This document shows positions 1 to 7,900 of a stretch of DNA of 29,319 bases, piece after piece; positions within the stretch are counted from its first letter, which is position 1, and each line of letters begins with the position of its first letter. Below the pieces are notes generated by a model. That model had not been told where the DNA came from. It worked only from the letters and a program-made list of their open reading frames with translations, and searched no databases. Source of the DNA: CAZMNY01 sp964635375. Its GTDB lineage: Bacteria; Planctomycetota; Planctomycetia; Pirellulales; Pirellulaceae. Location: positions 1-29,319 of the forward strand of contig CAZWOU010000074.1 in assembly GCA_964635375.1 (NCBI GenBank), in the 5' to 3' direction. The translations under genes and the position numbers were made by a program.

Positions 1-10
1 GCGGCGCTTC

Positions 11-24
11 GCGGCGAACGCCGC
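11..24. repeat. GC-rich inverted repeat next to the transposase remnant
   Basis: GCGGCG, a two-base AA loop and CGCCGC form a perfect 6-bp inverted repeat; another GCGGCG copy lies at 1-6. A second small hairpin (CCC-TTC-GGG) is at 58-66. Both sit just downstream of the transposase remnant. REP-type palindromes typically flank this transposase family, so these may be relics of its target elements, but I see no diagnostic REP tetranucleotide and the window edge cuts the region. Chance in GC-rich DNA is a real alternative. Confidence 0.3.
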
Positions 25-76
25 AGGAAGCTCTACCCAGGGCTCCCATAGGGCCGACCCTTCGGGCCTAAGGGAC

Positions 77-352
77 CTAAGGAACGGTGAGGTCTTCGTT
101 CAGAGCGCGCCTAACTTCCCCAACGTATTCTCGGTAGGATGCGGCCGAGCTGCCAAACTCGCCCTCCCAAGCCTGCAGCAATTCGTCGTAGCAGACCCAA
201 TCCAAACGCTTCGACCAATCGCAGTAGCCGGGATAGCTGCTCCATGGCCACAGCGCCGGTCGCTGGGGCCCAGCCATAGACGGCTTGATCGGCCAGGAAG
301 CGAGGCCCCTCACAGCTTTGTCTTGCTTGGGGCTGGCGACTTTCGAGAACAA
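77..352 (-). pseudogene. REP-associated (Y1-type) transposase, C-terminal remnant
   Basis: The reading frame carries only the C-terminal part of a RAYT / IS200-like transposase. From about position 271 downwards it reads GPQRPALWPWSSYPGY, then RLDWVCYDELLQAWEGEFG and SYREYVGEV. The WPWSSY block followed by a helical segment ending in YRxYV is the usual end of this family. The catalytic parts (HUH histidines and the tyrosine) should lie upstream and are absent: the first 27 residues do not resemble the family and nothing recognisable continues in any frame up to 494. An intact member has roughly 150-250 residues, so this is a decayed fragment, unlikely to be active. The family call is from remembered conserved blocks; a short unrelated protein is less likely. 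Confidence 0.6.
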
Positions 353-494
353 GACCCATCAAGGGGATTTGGGCGAAAATCGACCTGAGTTCAACTCCGG
401 AAATCCGGGTTGCGAGCGGTCGAAAGTAAAGCTCGCATTGGGCTGCCGCTCAGCCGCAATTACGTTCGATGCCGATCCCAGAATTGCCCGCGAC

Positions 495-1127
495 TCACCT
501 CGCACACGCGTCCGCCGCACTACCGCGGTACCGTCCTTCAAGATTGATGCGGGCAAAGACGTCGTTAAGCACCCAGTGGAATAACGCCAAGTGAATTGAC
601 TCAACCATTCCCATATCGGGCATGTCGACGTGCAGCCCGTCGGTTTGAGCGCCTTTGAGGTTCCCTCCATCAAATCCGGTCAGCCCGTATGTGGTGAGGC
701 CGTTTCGATTGGCCCAGTCGACCGCGTTGAGGATATTAGGGCTGTTGCCAGATCCGCTGATCGCGATCAGCAGATCGCCCTGAACGCCGTAGTTCATTAG
801 CTGTTGCACAAAGATCTGGTCGTAGTCTAGATCATTGCCAACGGCCATCAGCCAGCCGGCGTTGTCAGTCAGACTGAGCACCTTAAGCCGCTTCTTCGAT
901 TCGTCCTTCAAATCCGATTCCCGCAGAGTGCTCTTGCCCAGATCTTCGGCCATATGGCTTGCGCTCGTGCCAGAGCCGCCGTTGCCCACGATGTAGACGA
1001 ATGCGCCTCGCTCCCATGCCGAGTAGATCAGGTCGGACCAACGCTTGAGCGCATCCTTATCGACTCGGTCCAGCTCGTCGTTGAAGCGTTTGAGGTAATC
1101 GGTTGAATCGAGTTGGGCGCCTAGCAT
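495..1127 (-). CDS. SIS-domain phosphosugar isomerase (GmhA-like)
   Basis: A 210-residue single SIS-domain protein. The phosphosugar-binding loop VGNGGSGTSASHMAEDL (about 47-63) and a second loop ISGSGNSPNIL (about 123-133) are clear, and ESIHLALFHWVL (176-187) matches the C-terminal helix that supplies a metal-binding histidine in sedoheptulose-7-phosphate isomerase GmhA. It probably isomerises a phosphorylated heptose or related sugar in the cytoplasm, for cell-envelope sugars; the substrate is inferred. The ATG at 1127 is chosen because AGGAT lies about 9 nt upstream and the SIS fold begins soon after; the frame is open for 131 more codons upstream, but that stretch has no SIS similarity and overlaps the transporter gene. 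It lies 32 bp after the transporter stop and is probably co-transcribed. Other SIS proteins (phosphoheptose or KDO-pathway isomerases) are possible. Confidence 0.85.
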   Translation of the reverse strand: MLGAQLDSTDYLKRFNDELDRVDKDALKRWSDLIYSAWERGAFVYIVGNGGSGTSASHMAEDLGKSTLRESDLKDESKKRLKVLSLTDNAGWLMAVGNDLDYDQIFVQQLMNYGVQGDLLIAISGSGNSPNILNAVDWANRNGLTTYGLTGFDGGNLKGAQTDGLHVDMPDMGMVESIHLALFHWVLNDVFARINLEGRYRGSAADACAR

Positions 1128-1159
1128 CTGTGGAGATCCTGAAGATTGCGACGTGTGAC

Positions 1160-2488
1160 CTAGCTTTGAGGCTCGGCGAAATGAACATCCTGGGGGCGAT
1201 AGAAAACAGCGATGCAAAGCATGAAGACGGCGGTCACCGCGAACATGCTGCACTTCGGCATTTCGAGCGATCCGAAGATTGAGTCTAGCAATTGATAGAT
1301 GCCAGCCGCAAGCGTGATACCAATCCACACAAGCAGGTTTTGCGTGGCAATCATGCGTCCCTTGACCGGCCCGGGCGGGCGGCTTTGCATGAAGACCTGA
1401 AGCGGTACGGCGAACAGCCCCGTGAATCCGCCTAGGAAAATCAGGACGGCAATGCTGCCGTAATATCCCAACAAGTGATGCGGCGCCGCAGCGCTGGGGA
1501 CGGACAACAGCGACAAACAAACGACCATCCCAAACGCGCCGCTACGGAGCACGCGCGGGCTAAACTGGTGCTTGGAAAGCAAGCCGGCCGCCACGCTTCC
1601 AAAGGCGATGCCCGCGCTAATTGAAGCTGCCATGATACTCGTCTTCGCGTCACCGAGGCCAAGTTGAATCTTGCCTAGCGAGTTGATGGCTAGCTGAACC
1701 ATGGCTGCCGAAAGCCAAAACAGCATGGAGACCCAAATCGCGTTTCGCAGCTCGCGGTCCTCGCCGAGAAGTCGACGAACTTCTTGAGGAATGAACAGAA
1801 TGTCCATACTCGGTTGCAATTCCGCTTTGGCAGGCGGCGGGCGGCGAACCATCAAAGACGATGCAGTACCGATCACGGCCACCAAGACGCAGACGCCGCC
1901 GATGACGTAGAGCTGATCGGGGAACGACTCCTTGAGCCCGCCGGCGAGCGCCGCCCCGAAGATGATCGCCAAGAACGTTGTCATCAAGATCAGGCCGTTG
2001 GCGCCGGGAAGATCGCCCTCACGAAACAACTCGGGCAGGATGCCGTATTTGCCGGGCCCGAAGAACGCACTCTGCGCGCCCATCAGGAACAGAATGCCGC
2101 TAATCAAGACGATAACAGGAACAGTCAGGCCGGCCTGAGCGTACCAGTAGAACGCCATCACACCCAAGACCATGATAACGATCTCGGCGACCTTCGAGGC
2201 GAAGATGACGCCACGCTTGCCGTAACGATCAGAAAGGAACCCGGCATAACCTGAGAAGAGGATGAACGGGATAGAAAAAACAAGAGCTGCTAGCCCTTGC
2301 AAGTCAACCGACTTGCCGTTGGCCAGTGGCACGGCCACAAACAACAACAACACGGTCTGCTTGAACAGGTTGTCGTTGAACGCCCCGAAGAACTGGGTGA
2401 CCGTCAGCCCCCAGAAAGCCCTATCGCGGAGATAGGACGCGCCGACATCCGCCTTGCCATCCTTGTCTTGCATGAGACAGTCAATCAC
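1160..2488 (-). CDS. MFS transporter, LplT (lysophospholipid transporter)-like
   Basis: A 442-residue polytopic membrane protein with about 12 hydrophobic segments. The first helix carries QFFGAFNDNLFKQ (32-44), the signature of the LplT / acyl-ACP-synthetase-linked branch of the major facilitator superfamily. GFLSDRYGKR (83-92) is the MFS loop 2-3 motif, and QSAFFGPGKYGILPE follows in the fourth to fifth helix region. Members flip lysophospholipids across the inner membrane for re-acylation; that substrate is inferred. The start is ambiguous: GTG at 2488 overlaps the thiC stop (GTGA), suggesting translational coupling, while an ATG at 2473 would give 437 residues without a clear ribosome binding site. 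The gene sits between thiC and a sugar-phosphate isomerase, neither of which explains a lipid flippase, so the context does not confirm the substrate. Confidence 0.85.
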   Translation of the reverse strand: MIDCLMQDKDGKADVGASYLRDRAFWGLTVTQFFGAFNDNLFKQTVLLLFVAVPLANGKSVDLQGLAALVFSIPFILFSGYAGFLSDRYGKRGVIFASKVAEIVIMVLGVMAFYWYAQAGLTVPVIVLISGILFLMGAQSAFFGPGKYGILPELFREGDLPGANGLILMTTFLAIIFGAALAGGLKESFPDQLYVIGGVCVLVAVIGTASSLMVRRPPPAKAELQPSMDILFIPQEVRRLLGEDRELRNAIWVSMLFWLSAAMVQLAINSLGKIQLGLGDAKTSIMAASISAGIAFGSVAAGLLSKHQFSPRVLRSGAFGMVVCLSLLSVPSAAAPHHLLGYYGSIAVLIFLGGFTGLFAVPLQVFMQSRPPGPVKGRMIATQNLLVWIGITLAAGIYQLLDSIFGSLEMPKCSMFAVTAVFMLCIAVFYRPQDVHFAEPQS

Positions 2489-3822
2489 TCGTCAGAAGGC
2501 GATCCTTGCAACTGCACCAGAGGTTTCCCGTCCGCGATCGATTTGATGTCTTCTGTGATTTTCATCGAGCAATACTTGGGGCCGCACATGCTGCAAAAAT
2601 GAGCGCTTTTGAAAGTATCCTGCGGGAGCGTCTCATCATGGTAGGCCTTGGCTCGTTCGGGATCGAGCGACAGGCGAAACTGCTCGTTCCAATCGAACTC
2701 GTAACGCGCTTTGCTCAACGCGTTGTCTCGGTCTTGAACGCCGGGTCGCTGGCGAGCCAGATCGGCCGCATGGGCGGCGATCTTGTAGGCGATCACGCCC
2801 TGCCTCACATCGTCATTGTTCGGCAAGCCCAAGTGTTCTTTGGGAGTGACATAGCACAGCATCGCTGCGCCATTCCAGGCCGCAATCGACGCGCCGATCG
2901 CGCTAGTGATGTGGTCGTATCCGGGGGCAATATCAGTGACCAGCGGGCCGAGTACATAGAAGGGAGCGCCTTTGCAAACCTCAATCTGCCTCTTGACGTT
3001 CATTTCGATTTCGTGCATGGGAACATGCCCAGGGCCCTCGACCATCACTTGCGTGCCGGCGTCCCAGCCCTTTTGAGTCAGCTCGCCGAGTACGTCGAGT
3101 TCGGCGAATTGCGCCGCATCGCTGGCGTCCGCGATGGAGCCCGGACGGAGACTGTCACCCAAGCTCCAGGTGACATCGTACTGCTTCATAATTTCGCACA
3201 GGTCGCCGAAGTGGGTGTAGAGCGGATTTTGTTTGCGATGAGTCATCATCCACTTGGCAATCAATGAGCCGCCTCGGCTGACAATGCCGGTCACGCGGTC
3301 AACCGAGAGGTGTAGATGTTCAAGCAGTATGCCACAGTGGATCGTCATATAGTCGACGCCCTGCTTGGCTTGGTGCTCGACCATATCAAGGAAATGCTGG
3401 GCGCGCATCTCTTCAATTTCACCGCCCAGCTCTTCAAGCATTTGATAGATGGGCACGGTGCCGATCGGCACTGGAGACGCCTTGATCAGCGCGGTGCGGA
3501 TGCTGTCGATGTTGTTGCCCGTGGAGAGATCCATGACCGTATCGGCGCCGTAATGAACTGCCGTGTGCAGCTTCTCCATTTCGCCTTCGGAATCGCTGGT
3601 AACAGCCGAGTTTCCGATATTCGCGTTGATCTTACACGTCGCCGCAATCCCAATCGCCATCGGCTTAAGGCCCTCGGCAAGATGGACCTTATTGGCTGGA
3701 ATGACCATCCGTCCCGCTGCGACTTCATCTCGAATCAACTCGGCTGAAAGCGATTCGCGTTGCCCGACGAATTCCATTTCTGGCGTAATCTGGCCAGCCC
3801 GTGCGGCGAGAATTTGTGTCAT
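2485..3822 (-). CDS. thiC: Phosphomethylpyrimidine synthase ThiC
   Basis: A 445-residue radical SAM enzyme that converts aminoimidazole ribotide to 4-amino-5-hydroxymethyl-2-methylpyrimidine phosphate, the pyrimidine branch of thiamine synthesis, in the cytoplasm. The C-terminal CSMCGPKYC (C410, C413, C418) is the ThiC-specific Cx2Cx4C iron-sulfur motif. NANIGNSAVTSD (66-77), MDLSTGNNID (97-106) and VEGPGHVPMHEIEMNVK are conserved ThiC blocks. It is the short form lacking the N-terminal extra domain of proteobacterial enzymes. ATG at 3822 is chosen over an upstream TTG at 3858 because AAAGG lies 8 nt before it and MTQILAARAGQ is a typical N-terminus; the TTG falls in a strong leader hairpin. 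It heads a thiC-transporter-isomerase run. No convincing TPP riboswitch is seen upstream. Confidence 0.97.
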   Translation of the reverse strand: MTQILAARAGQITPEMEFVGQRESLSAELIRDEVAAGRMVIPANKVHLAEGLKPMAIGIAATCKINANIGNSAVTSDSEGEMEKLHTAVHYGADTVMDLSTGNNIDSIRTALIKASPVPIGTVPIYQMLEELGGEIEEMRAQHFLDMVEHQAKQGVDYMTIHCGILLEHLHLSVDRVTGIVSRGGSLIAKWMMTHRKQNPLYTHFGDLCEIMKQYDVTWSLGDSLRPGSIADASDAAQFAELDVLGELTQKGWDAGTQVMVEGPGHVPMHEIEMNVKRQIEVCKGAPFYVLGPLVTDIAPGYDHITSAIGASIAAWNGAAMLCYVTPKEHLGLPNNDDVRQGVIAYKIAAHAADLARQRPGVQDRDNALSKARYEFDWNEQFRLSLDPERAKAYHDETLPQDTFKSAHFCSMCGPKYCSMKITEDIKSIADGKPLVQLQGSPSDE

Positions 3823-3850
3823 CAAGTCGACCTTTTGGTGGTTTTGTTGC

Positions 3851-3878
3851 GGAAACAAGCCGGCAATCCGGCGTTTCC
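3851..3878 (-). promoter_or_regulatory. Hairpin in the thiC 5' leader
   Basis: GGAAAC and GCCGG pair with CCGGC and GTTTCC around a four-base loop, an 11-bp stem broken only by a two-base bulge at 3857-3858. In the thiC mRNA it would end 28 nt before the start codon and close to the ribosome binding site. No U-tract follows on either strand, so it is not a classic terminator. Its position suggests mRNA stabilisation or control of thiC expression, which is inference. Confidence 0.5.
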
Positions 3879-3968
3879 CAAGCTGAAGGGATCATCCTAA
3901 CGCTGACCGGTTGAATGTCAATTCGCCTCAGCGAAAGGAAAGCCAGCCAGGCTCGTCGGCTTCGCCGT

Positions 3969-3980
3969 TCAAACGTTTGA
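3969..3980. promoter_or_regulatory. 12-bp palindrome upstream of thiC (possible operator)
   Basis: TCAAACGTTTGA is a perfect 12-bp palindrome, 16 bp past the methyltransferase stop and about 150 bp upstream of the thiC start. Small inverted repeats (CGGC-TTC-GCCG at 3957-3967) lie beside it. It could be a binding site for a dimeric regulator of thiC, or part of the end of the methyltransferase transcript. There is no second copy in the window that I noticed. Confidence 0.3.
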
Positions 3981-3996
3981 CAAAGGCAGAATCAAC

Positions 3997-4800
3997 TCAC
4001 GCTCGGCGGAACACGAACACCGTGTCGGATATCTCCTCGTCCAACGATTGCGGTTCGTCCAAGTCGTACCAAAAGTCGTAAACTCCACAGAGCTCCAACT
4101 CAGGCACCTTGGCGAGCAAGCTTTGCACTTGCCCAACACGGTAAATCCGCAACGGATAGTCCGTTCTTAACTTCAAGTCCGTCTCGCCGTGCTTGACTCG
4201 CAGGTTGAACCGCAACACTTCCCGGCGTTCGTTCCAATCTGTCTCCAGCACTCGCAGCGTCACCGTCACGCGAACGCCGTCTTCCTCCCTCGACCAGCGT
4301 TCAATGCACTCTTCGTCAGCGTCAGGCGGAAGGATGTGCAGGCCCAAGATGAAGAGCCCCCCGGGAGCAAGAGCCTTCGCGACGGCCTTCAAGTGGCTTT
4401 CGGAAGCCTGCTCGTCCAACATGTGGCGAAACGTATTGAACGTGCTGAAGATCGCGTCCACGGGGCGCTCAACGCGAAAGTCCGTCATATCAGCGACGTA
4501 GGCGTCCCCCTTCAACCCATGCTCGTCGAGCCGCTTTTGCAGATAGTCAATTGCCGCTGGGCTGATATCGAATCCAGCCGCGTCGTAGCCCCGTGAGGCC
4601 ATCTCCACAACCAACCGCCCTCCCCCGCACCCGGGTTCCAGCAACCGCCGAACGGGGCGCGTCGCGAAACGCTTGAAAGCCGCTTCAAAGAAGTCCGCCT
4701 CCAACTGCGACTCATCACGAAACGCCAAGTCCCAATACTCTGGGTAGTCGTAGCAGTTGTTCGAATCACCGCTGGCGTTGGTGGAGTCACTGCTGGGCAT
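3997..4800 (-). CDS. Class I SAM-dependent methyltransferase
   Basis: A 267-residue cytoplasmic methyltransferase of the seven-beta-strand fold. Motif I is LLEPGCGGGRLVVEMASRG (about 53-71), with the ribose-binding acidic residue in GFDIS (D78) and motif II/III around DAIFSTFNTFRHML and ALAPGGLFILGLHIL. The second half (EVLRFNLRVKHGETDLKLRTDYPLRIY) resembles small-molecule methyltransferases of the Methyltransf_25 type; the substrate is unknown. Three starts are possible: GTG at 4827, ATG at 4812 with AGGAG directly abutting it, and ATG at 4800 with the same AGGAG 12 nt upstream. I chose 4800 because 4812 leaves no room for the ribosome. It follows metH by about 107 bp on the same strand and uses the SAM whose methionine precursor MetH makes, but a specific link is not shown. 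Confidence 0.8.
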   Translation of the reverse strand: MPSSDSTNASGDSNNCYDYPEYWDLAFRDESQLEADFFEAAFKRFATRPVRRLLEPGCGGGRLVVEMASRGYDAAGFDISPAAIDYLQKRLDEHGLKGDAYVADMTDFRVERPVDAIFSTFNTFRHMLDEQASESHLKAVAKALAPGGLFILGLHILPPDADEECIERWSREEDGVRVTVTLRVLETDWNERREVLRFNLRVKHGETDLKLRTDYPLRIYRVGQVQSLLAKVPELELCGVYDFWYDLDEPQSLDEEISDTVFVFRRA

Positions 4801-4907
4801 GGAATTAGCCATCTCCTGTAGGGACACGCTGTGAATCGTCCTGAACCGTCTCGCTGGAGCGATCGCGACCTGCCTCTTAAGCAGGCCGCGAGGCGGTGTT
4901 GCCCGTT

Positions 4908-7900
4908 CTAAGGTTCATAGCCCAAGTTAGGCGACAGCCAACGCTCAACCGATTCAACGTCCTGTCCCATCCGCCGAGCGTAGTCTTCCACTTGATCCTT
5001 GGTGATCCGGTTCACGCTGAAGTATCGAGCCTGGGGATGCGAGAAATACCAGCCGCTGACGCTCGCCGCCGGATTCATGGCAAAGTGCTCCGTCAATTCG
5101 ATCTCGGTATTGGCTGTGGCATCGAGCAACCGAAACAGCGTTGACTTCTGAGTGTGGTCCGGGCAGGCCGGATAGCCGGGCGCGGGTCGAATGCCCTGGT
5201 ATGCTTGAGTAATGATCGCGTCGCTGTCGAGCGATTCACCCTTGCCGTAGCCCCAGTCTGACCGAGCTTGCTGGTGAAGTTTCTCGGCAAAGGCCTCGGC
5301 CAGTCGATCGGCTAGGGCCTTGATCATGATGGAATTATAGTCGTCGTGGTCTCGCTGAAAATCGACGGCCCACTGCTCGACACCCAGACCGGCGGTCACC
5401 GCGAAACCACCGAGATAATCTCTCCTGCCTGACTCCAGCGGCGCAAGATAATCGGCGAGTGAACGAAACTCGGGCATTCCCTTTCGCTCCCATTGCTGCC
5501 GCAGCATGGGCAACCGAGCCAGCTCTTCGCTGCGGGAATCATCCTTAAACAGGACAATGTCGTCGCCGTCCGAGCCGGCGGGCCAGAATCCGTAGACGCC
5601 ACGGGCCTCGACGCGACCTTCGTCAATGATTCGAGCGAGCAGCGACTGGGCGTTTTCGAACAGGTCGCGAGCCGCTTCGCCCTGTTTGGGATCGTTCAAT
5701 ATGCGAGGATACTTGCCACGCATCTCCCACGTCGAGAAGAACGGCGACCAATCGATGTAGTCGACCAGATCGGCCAATGGGAAATTGGCCAACGAGCGGA
5801 CACCTAGGAACTCGGGCTTCGGCGGCTCCCACGCGGCCCAATCGATCTTGAAACGCCGCTCCAAGGCCTCGCTGTAAGGAACCAGTTTGACTTGCCGCTG
5901 CAGATACGAATCGACCAACTTCTCTTGCTGTGTCGTGTTTCTCGCGACAAATTCTTCTCGCCGCTCGTCGTTCATCAGGTGATCCACGACGCCAACGCAA
6001 CGCGACGCGTCGAGCACATGGACAATTGGGTTCTTGTACTTCGGCGCGATCTTGACCGCAGTGTGCTTGGCGCTCGTCGTCGCGCCGCCAACCAACACCG
6101 GCGTCGTCATTCCCGCACGCTCCAACTCGTCGGCTACGCGAACCATTTCGTCGAGACTGGGCGTGATCAGCCCCGAAAGCCCAATGATATCGACGCCTTC
6201 CTTGATCGCCGTTTCCAAGATTCTCTCGTAGGGCGCCATCACGCCCAAGTCGATGACTTCGTAGTTGTTACAGCCGAGCACAACACCCACGATGTTCTTG
6301 CCGATATCATGCACGTCGCCTTTGACGGTCGCCATCAAAACCTTGGCTCGAGCCGACTTGGCTTCCAGGCCCGCCTCGATCTTCTCCTGCTCCATGAACG
6401 GCAGCAGATAGGCTACCGCCTTCTTCATCACTCGCGCGGACTTGACGACTTGCGGGAGGAACATCTTGCCCTCGCCAAACAGCTTGCCGACGACGCTCAT
6501 CCCTTCCATCAACGGGCCCTCGATCAGATTCAAGCAGCGGTCGCACGACTGCCTCGCCTCCTCGACATCGTCCTCGATGTACCGATCGAGTCCCTTGATG
6601 AGCGCGTGGGACAAGCGTTCTTCGACTGGACTCTGCCGCCAAGCGTCACTCTCAGCCGAATCGCCTCCGCCTTTCTTCTGTTCCTTCACGGATTGGGCGA
6701 TTTCGATCAGCCGGTCCGTCGCGTCGGCTCGCCGGCACAGCAAAACGTCTTCAACTCGCTCAAGCAGATCTTGGGGAATCTCCTGGTACACCTCAAGTTG
6801 ACCGGCGTTGACGATGCCCATGTCCATGCCGGCTCGAATCGCGTGATAGAGAAACGCCGCGTGCATGGCTTCCCGCACCGTATCGTTGCCCCGGAAGGAA
6901 AACGAAATGTTGCTCACGCCGCCAGATACCTTCGCCCCCGGGCACTCGGTCTTAATCAACGCCGTCGCCTCTATAAAATTCAAAGCGTAGCGGTCGTGTT
7001 CGGCGATCCCCGTTGCAACGGTCAGGATATTGGGATCGAAGATAATGTCCTCGGCCGGAAAGCCGGCCCGCTGAGTCAACAGTTCAAAGGCGCGTTTGCA
7101 GATCCGCACCTTGTCGTCCACCTCCGTCGCCTGTCCCTGCTCGTCAAAAGCCATCACAACCGCAGCCGCTCCGTAACGCCGGACGGTCTTCGCCCGCTGT
7201 AGAAACTCCTCCTCGCCATGATGCAGACTGATCGAGTTCACAATCGCTTTGCCCTGTACGCATTTCAGCCCAGCTTCCAGCACATCCCACCGCGAACTAT
7301 CGATCATCAACGGAATCTTGGCGATATCGGGCTCGGCCGCAATCAAGTTAAGGTATGTGGTCATCGCCTCGACGCCGTCGAGCAGAGCGTCATCCATGTT
7401 GACGTCCAACACGCTCGCACCGCCCTCGACTTGCTGTCGAGCGACGTCGATCGCCTGCTCGAATTTCTCCTCGCGAATCAATCGAGCAAAGCGGCGCGAA
7501 CCGGTCACGTTCGTCCGCTCGCCAACCATCACAAAGTTGTCCTCGGGGCGAATTGTCAATGGCTCCAGACCGCTCAATCGCGTCAGCGGTTCGACCGACG
7601 GAAGGTGTCGAGTCGGCATGCCGCGCACAGACTCGGCAAACTCGCGAATGTGATCCGGCGTCGTACCGCAACAACCGCCGACGATATTGACAATTCCCTC
7701 CTCCGCGAAGTCCCTCAACACCTTCGACATCATCTCTGGAGTCTCGTCGAATTCGCCCATTTCGTTGGGCAAGCCGGCATTGGGATGGCAGCTCACATAG
7801 ACTGGCGCGATCCGAGAGAGTTCTTGAACGTGAGGCCGCATCGCCTCCGGACCAAAGCTGCAGTTAACGCCGATGCTGAGCAAGTTGAAGTGGGAAACCG

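Noticed and set aside
1128..1520. 131-codon upstream extension of the SIS isomerase gene
   Set aside because: It overlaps the MFS gene in another frame and has no SIS similarity; the ATG at 1127 has its own Shine-Dalgarno sequence.
2506..3267. Open frame of 253 codons antisense to thiC
   Set aside because: Lies entirely over a certain thiC gene, with no motif or start signal of its own.
3879..3960. TPP riboswitch candidate (GCTGAGG, TTCAACCGGTCAGC on the minus strand)
   Set aside because: The paired GGGGTGC/ACCC stem and the TAATGCCAGCG core are missing, so it cannot be called as a feature; kept as a question in the findings.
4860..4900. CCTGC/GCAGG inverted repeat between metH and the methyltransferase gene as a metH terminator
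   Set aside because: Short stem and no U-tract; the two genes may well be co-transcribed.
5892..7202. Long open frame (436 codons) antisense to metH, with others at 7218-7934 and 8103-8798
   Set aside because: These are compositional shadows of a GC-rich, codon-biased gene; the translations are Arg/His/Gln-rich with no domain.
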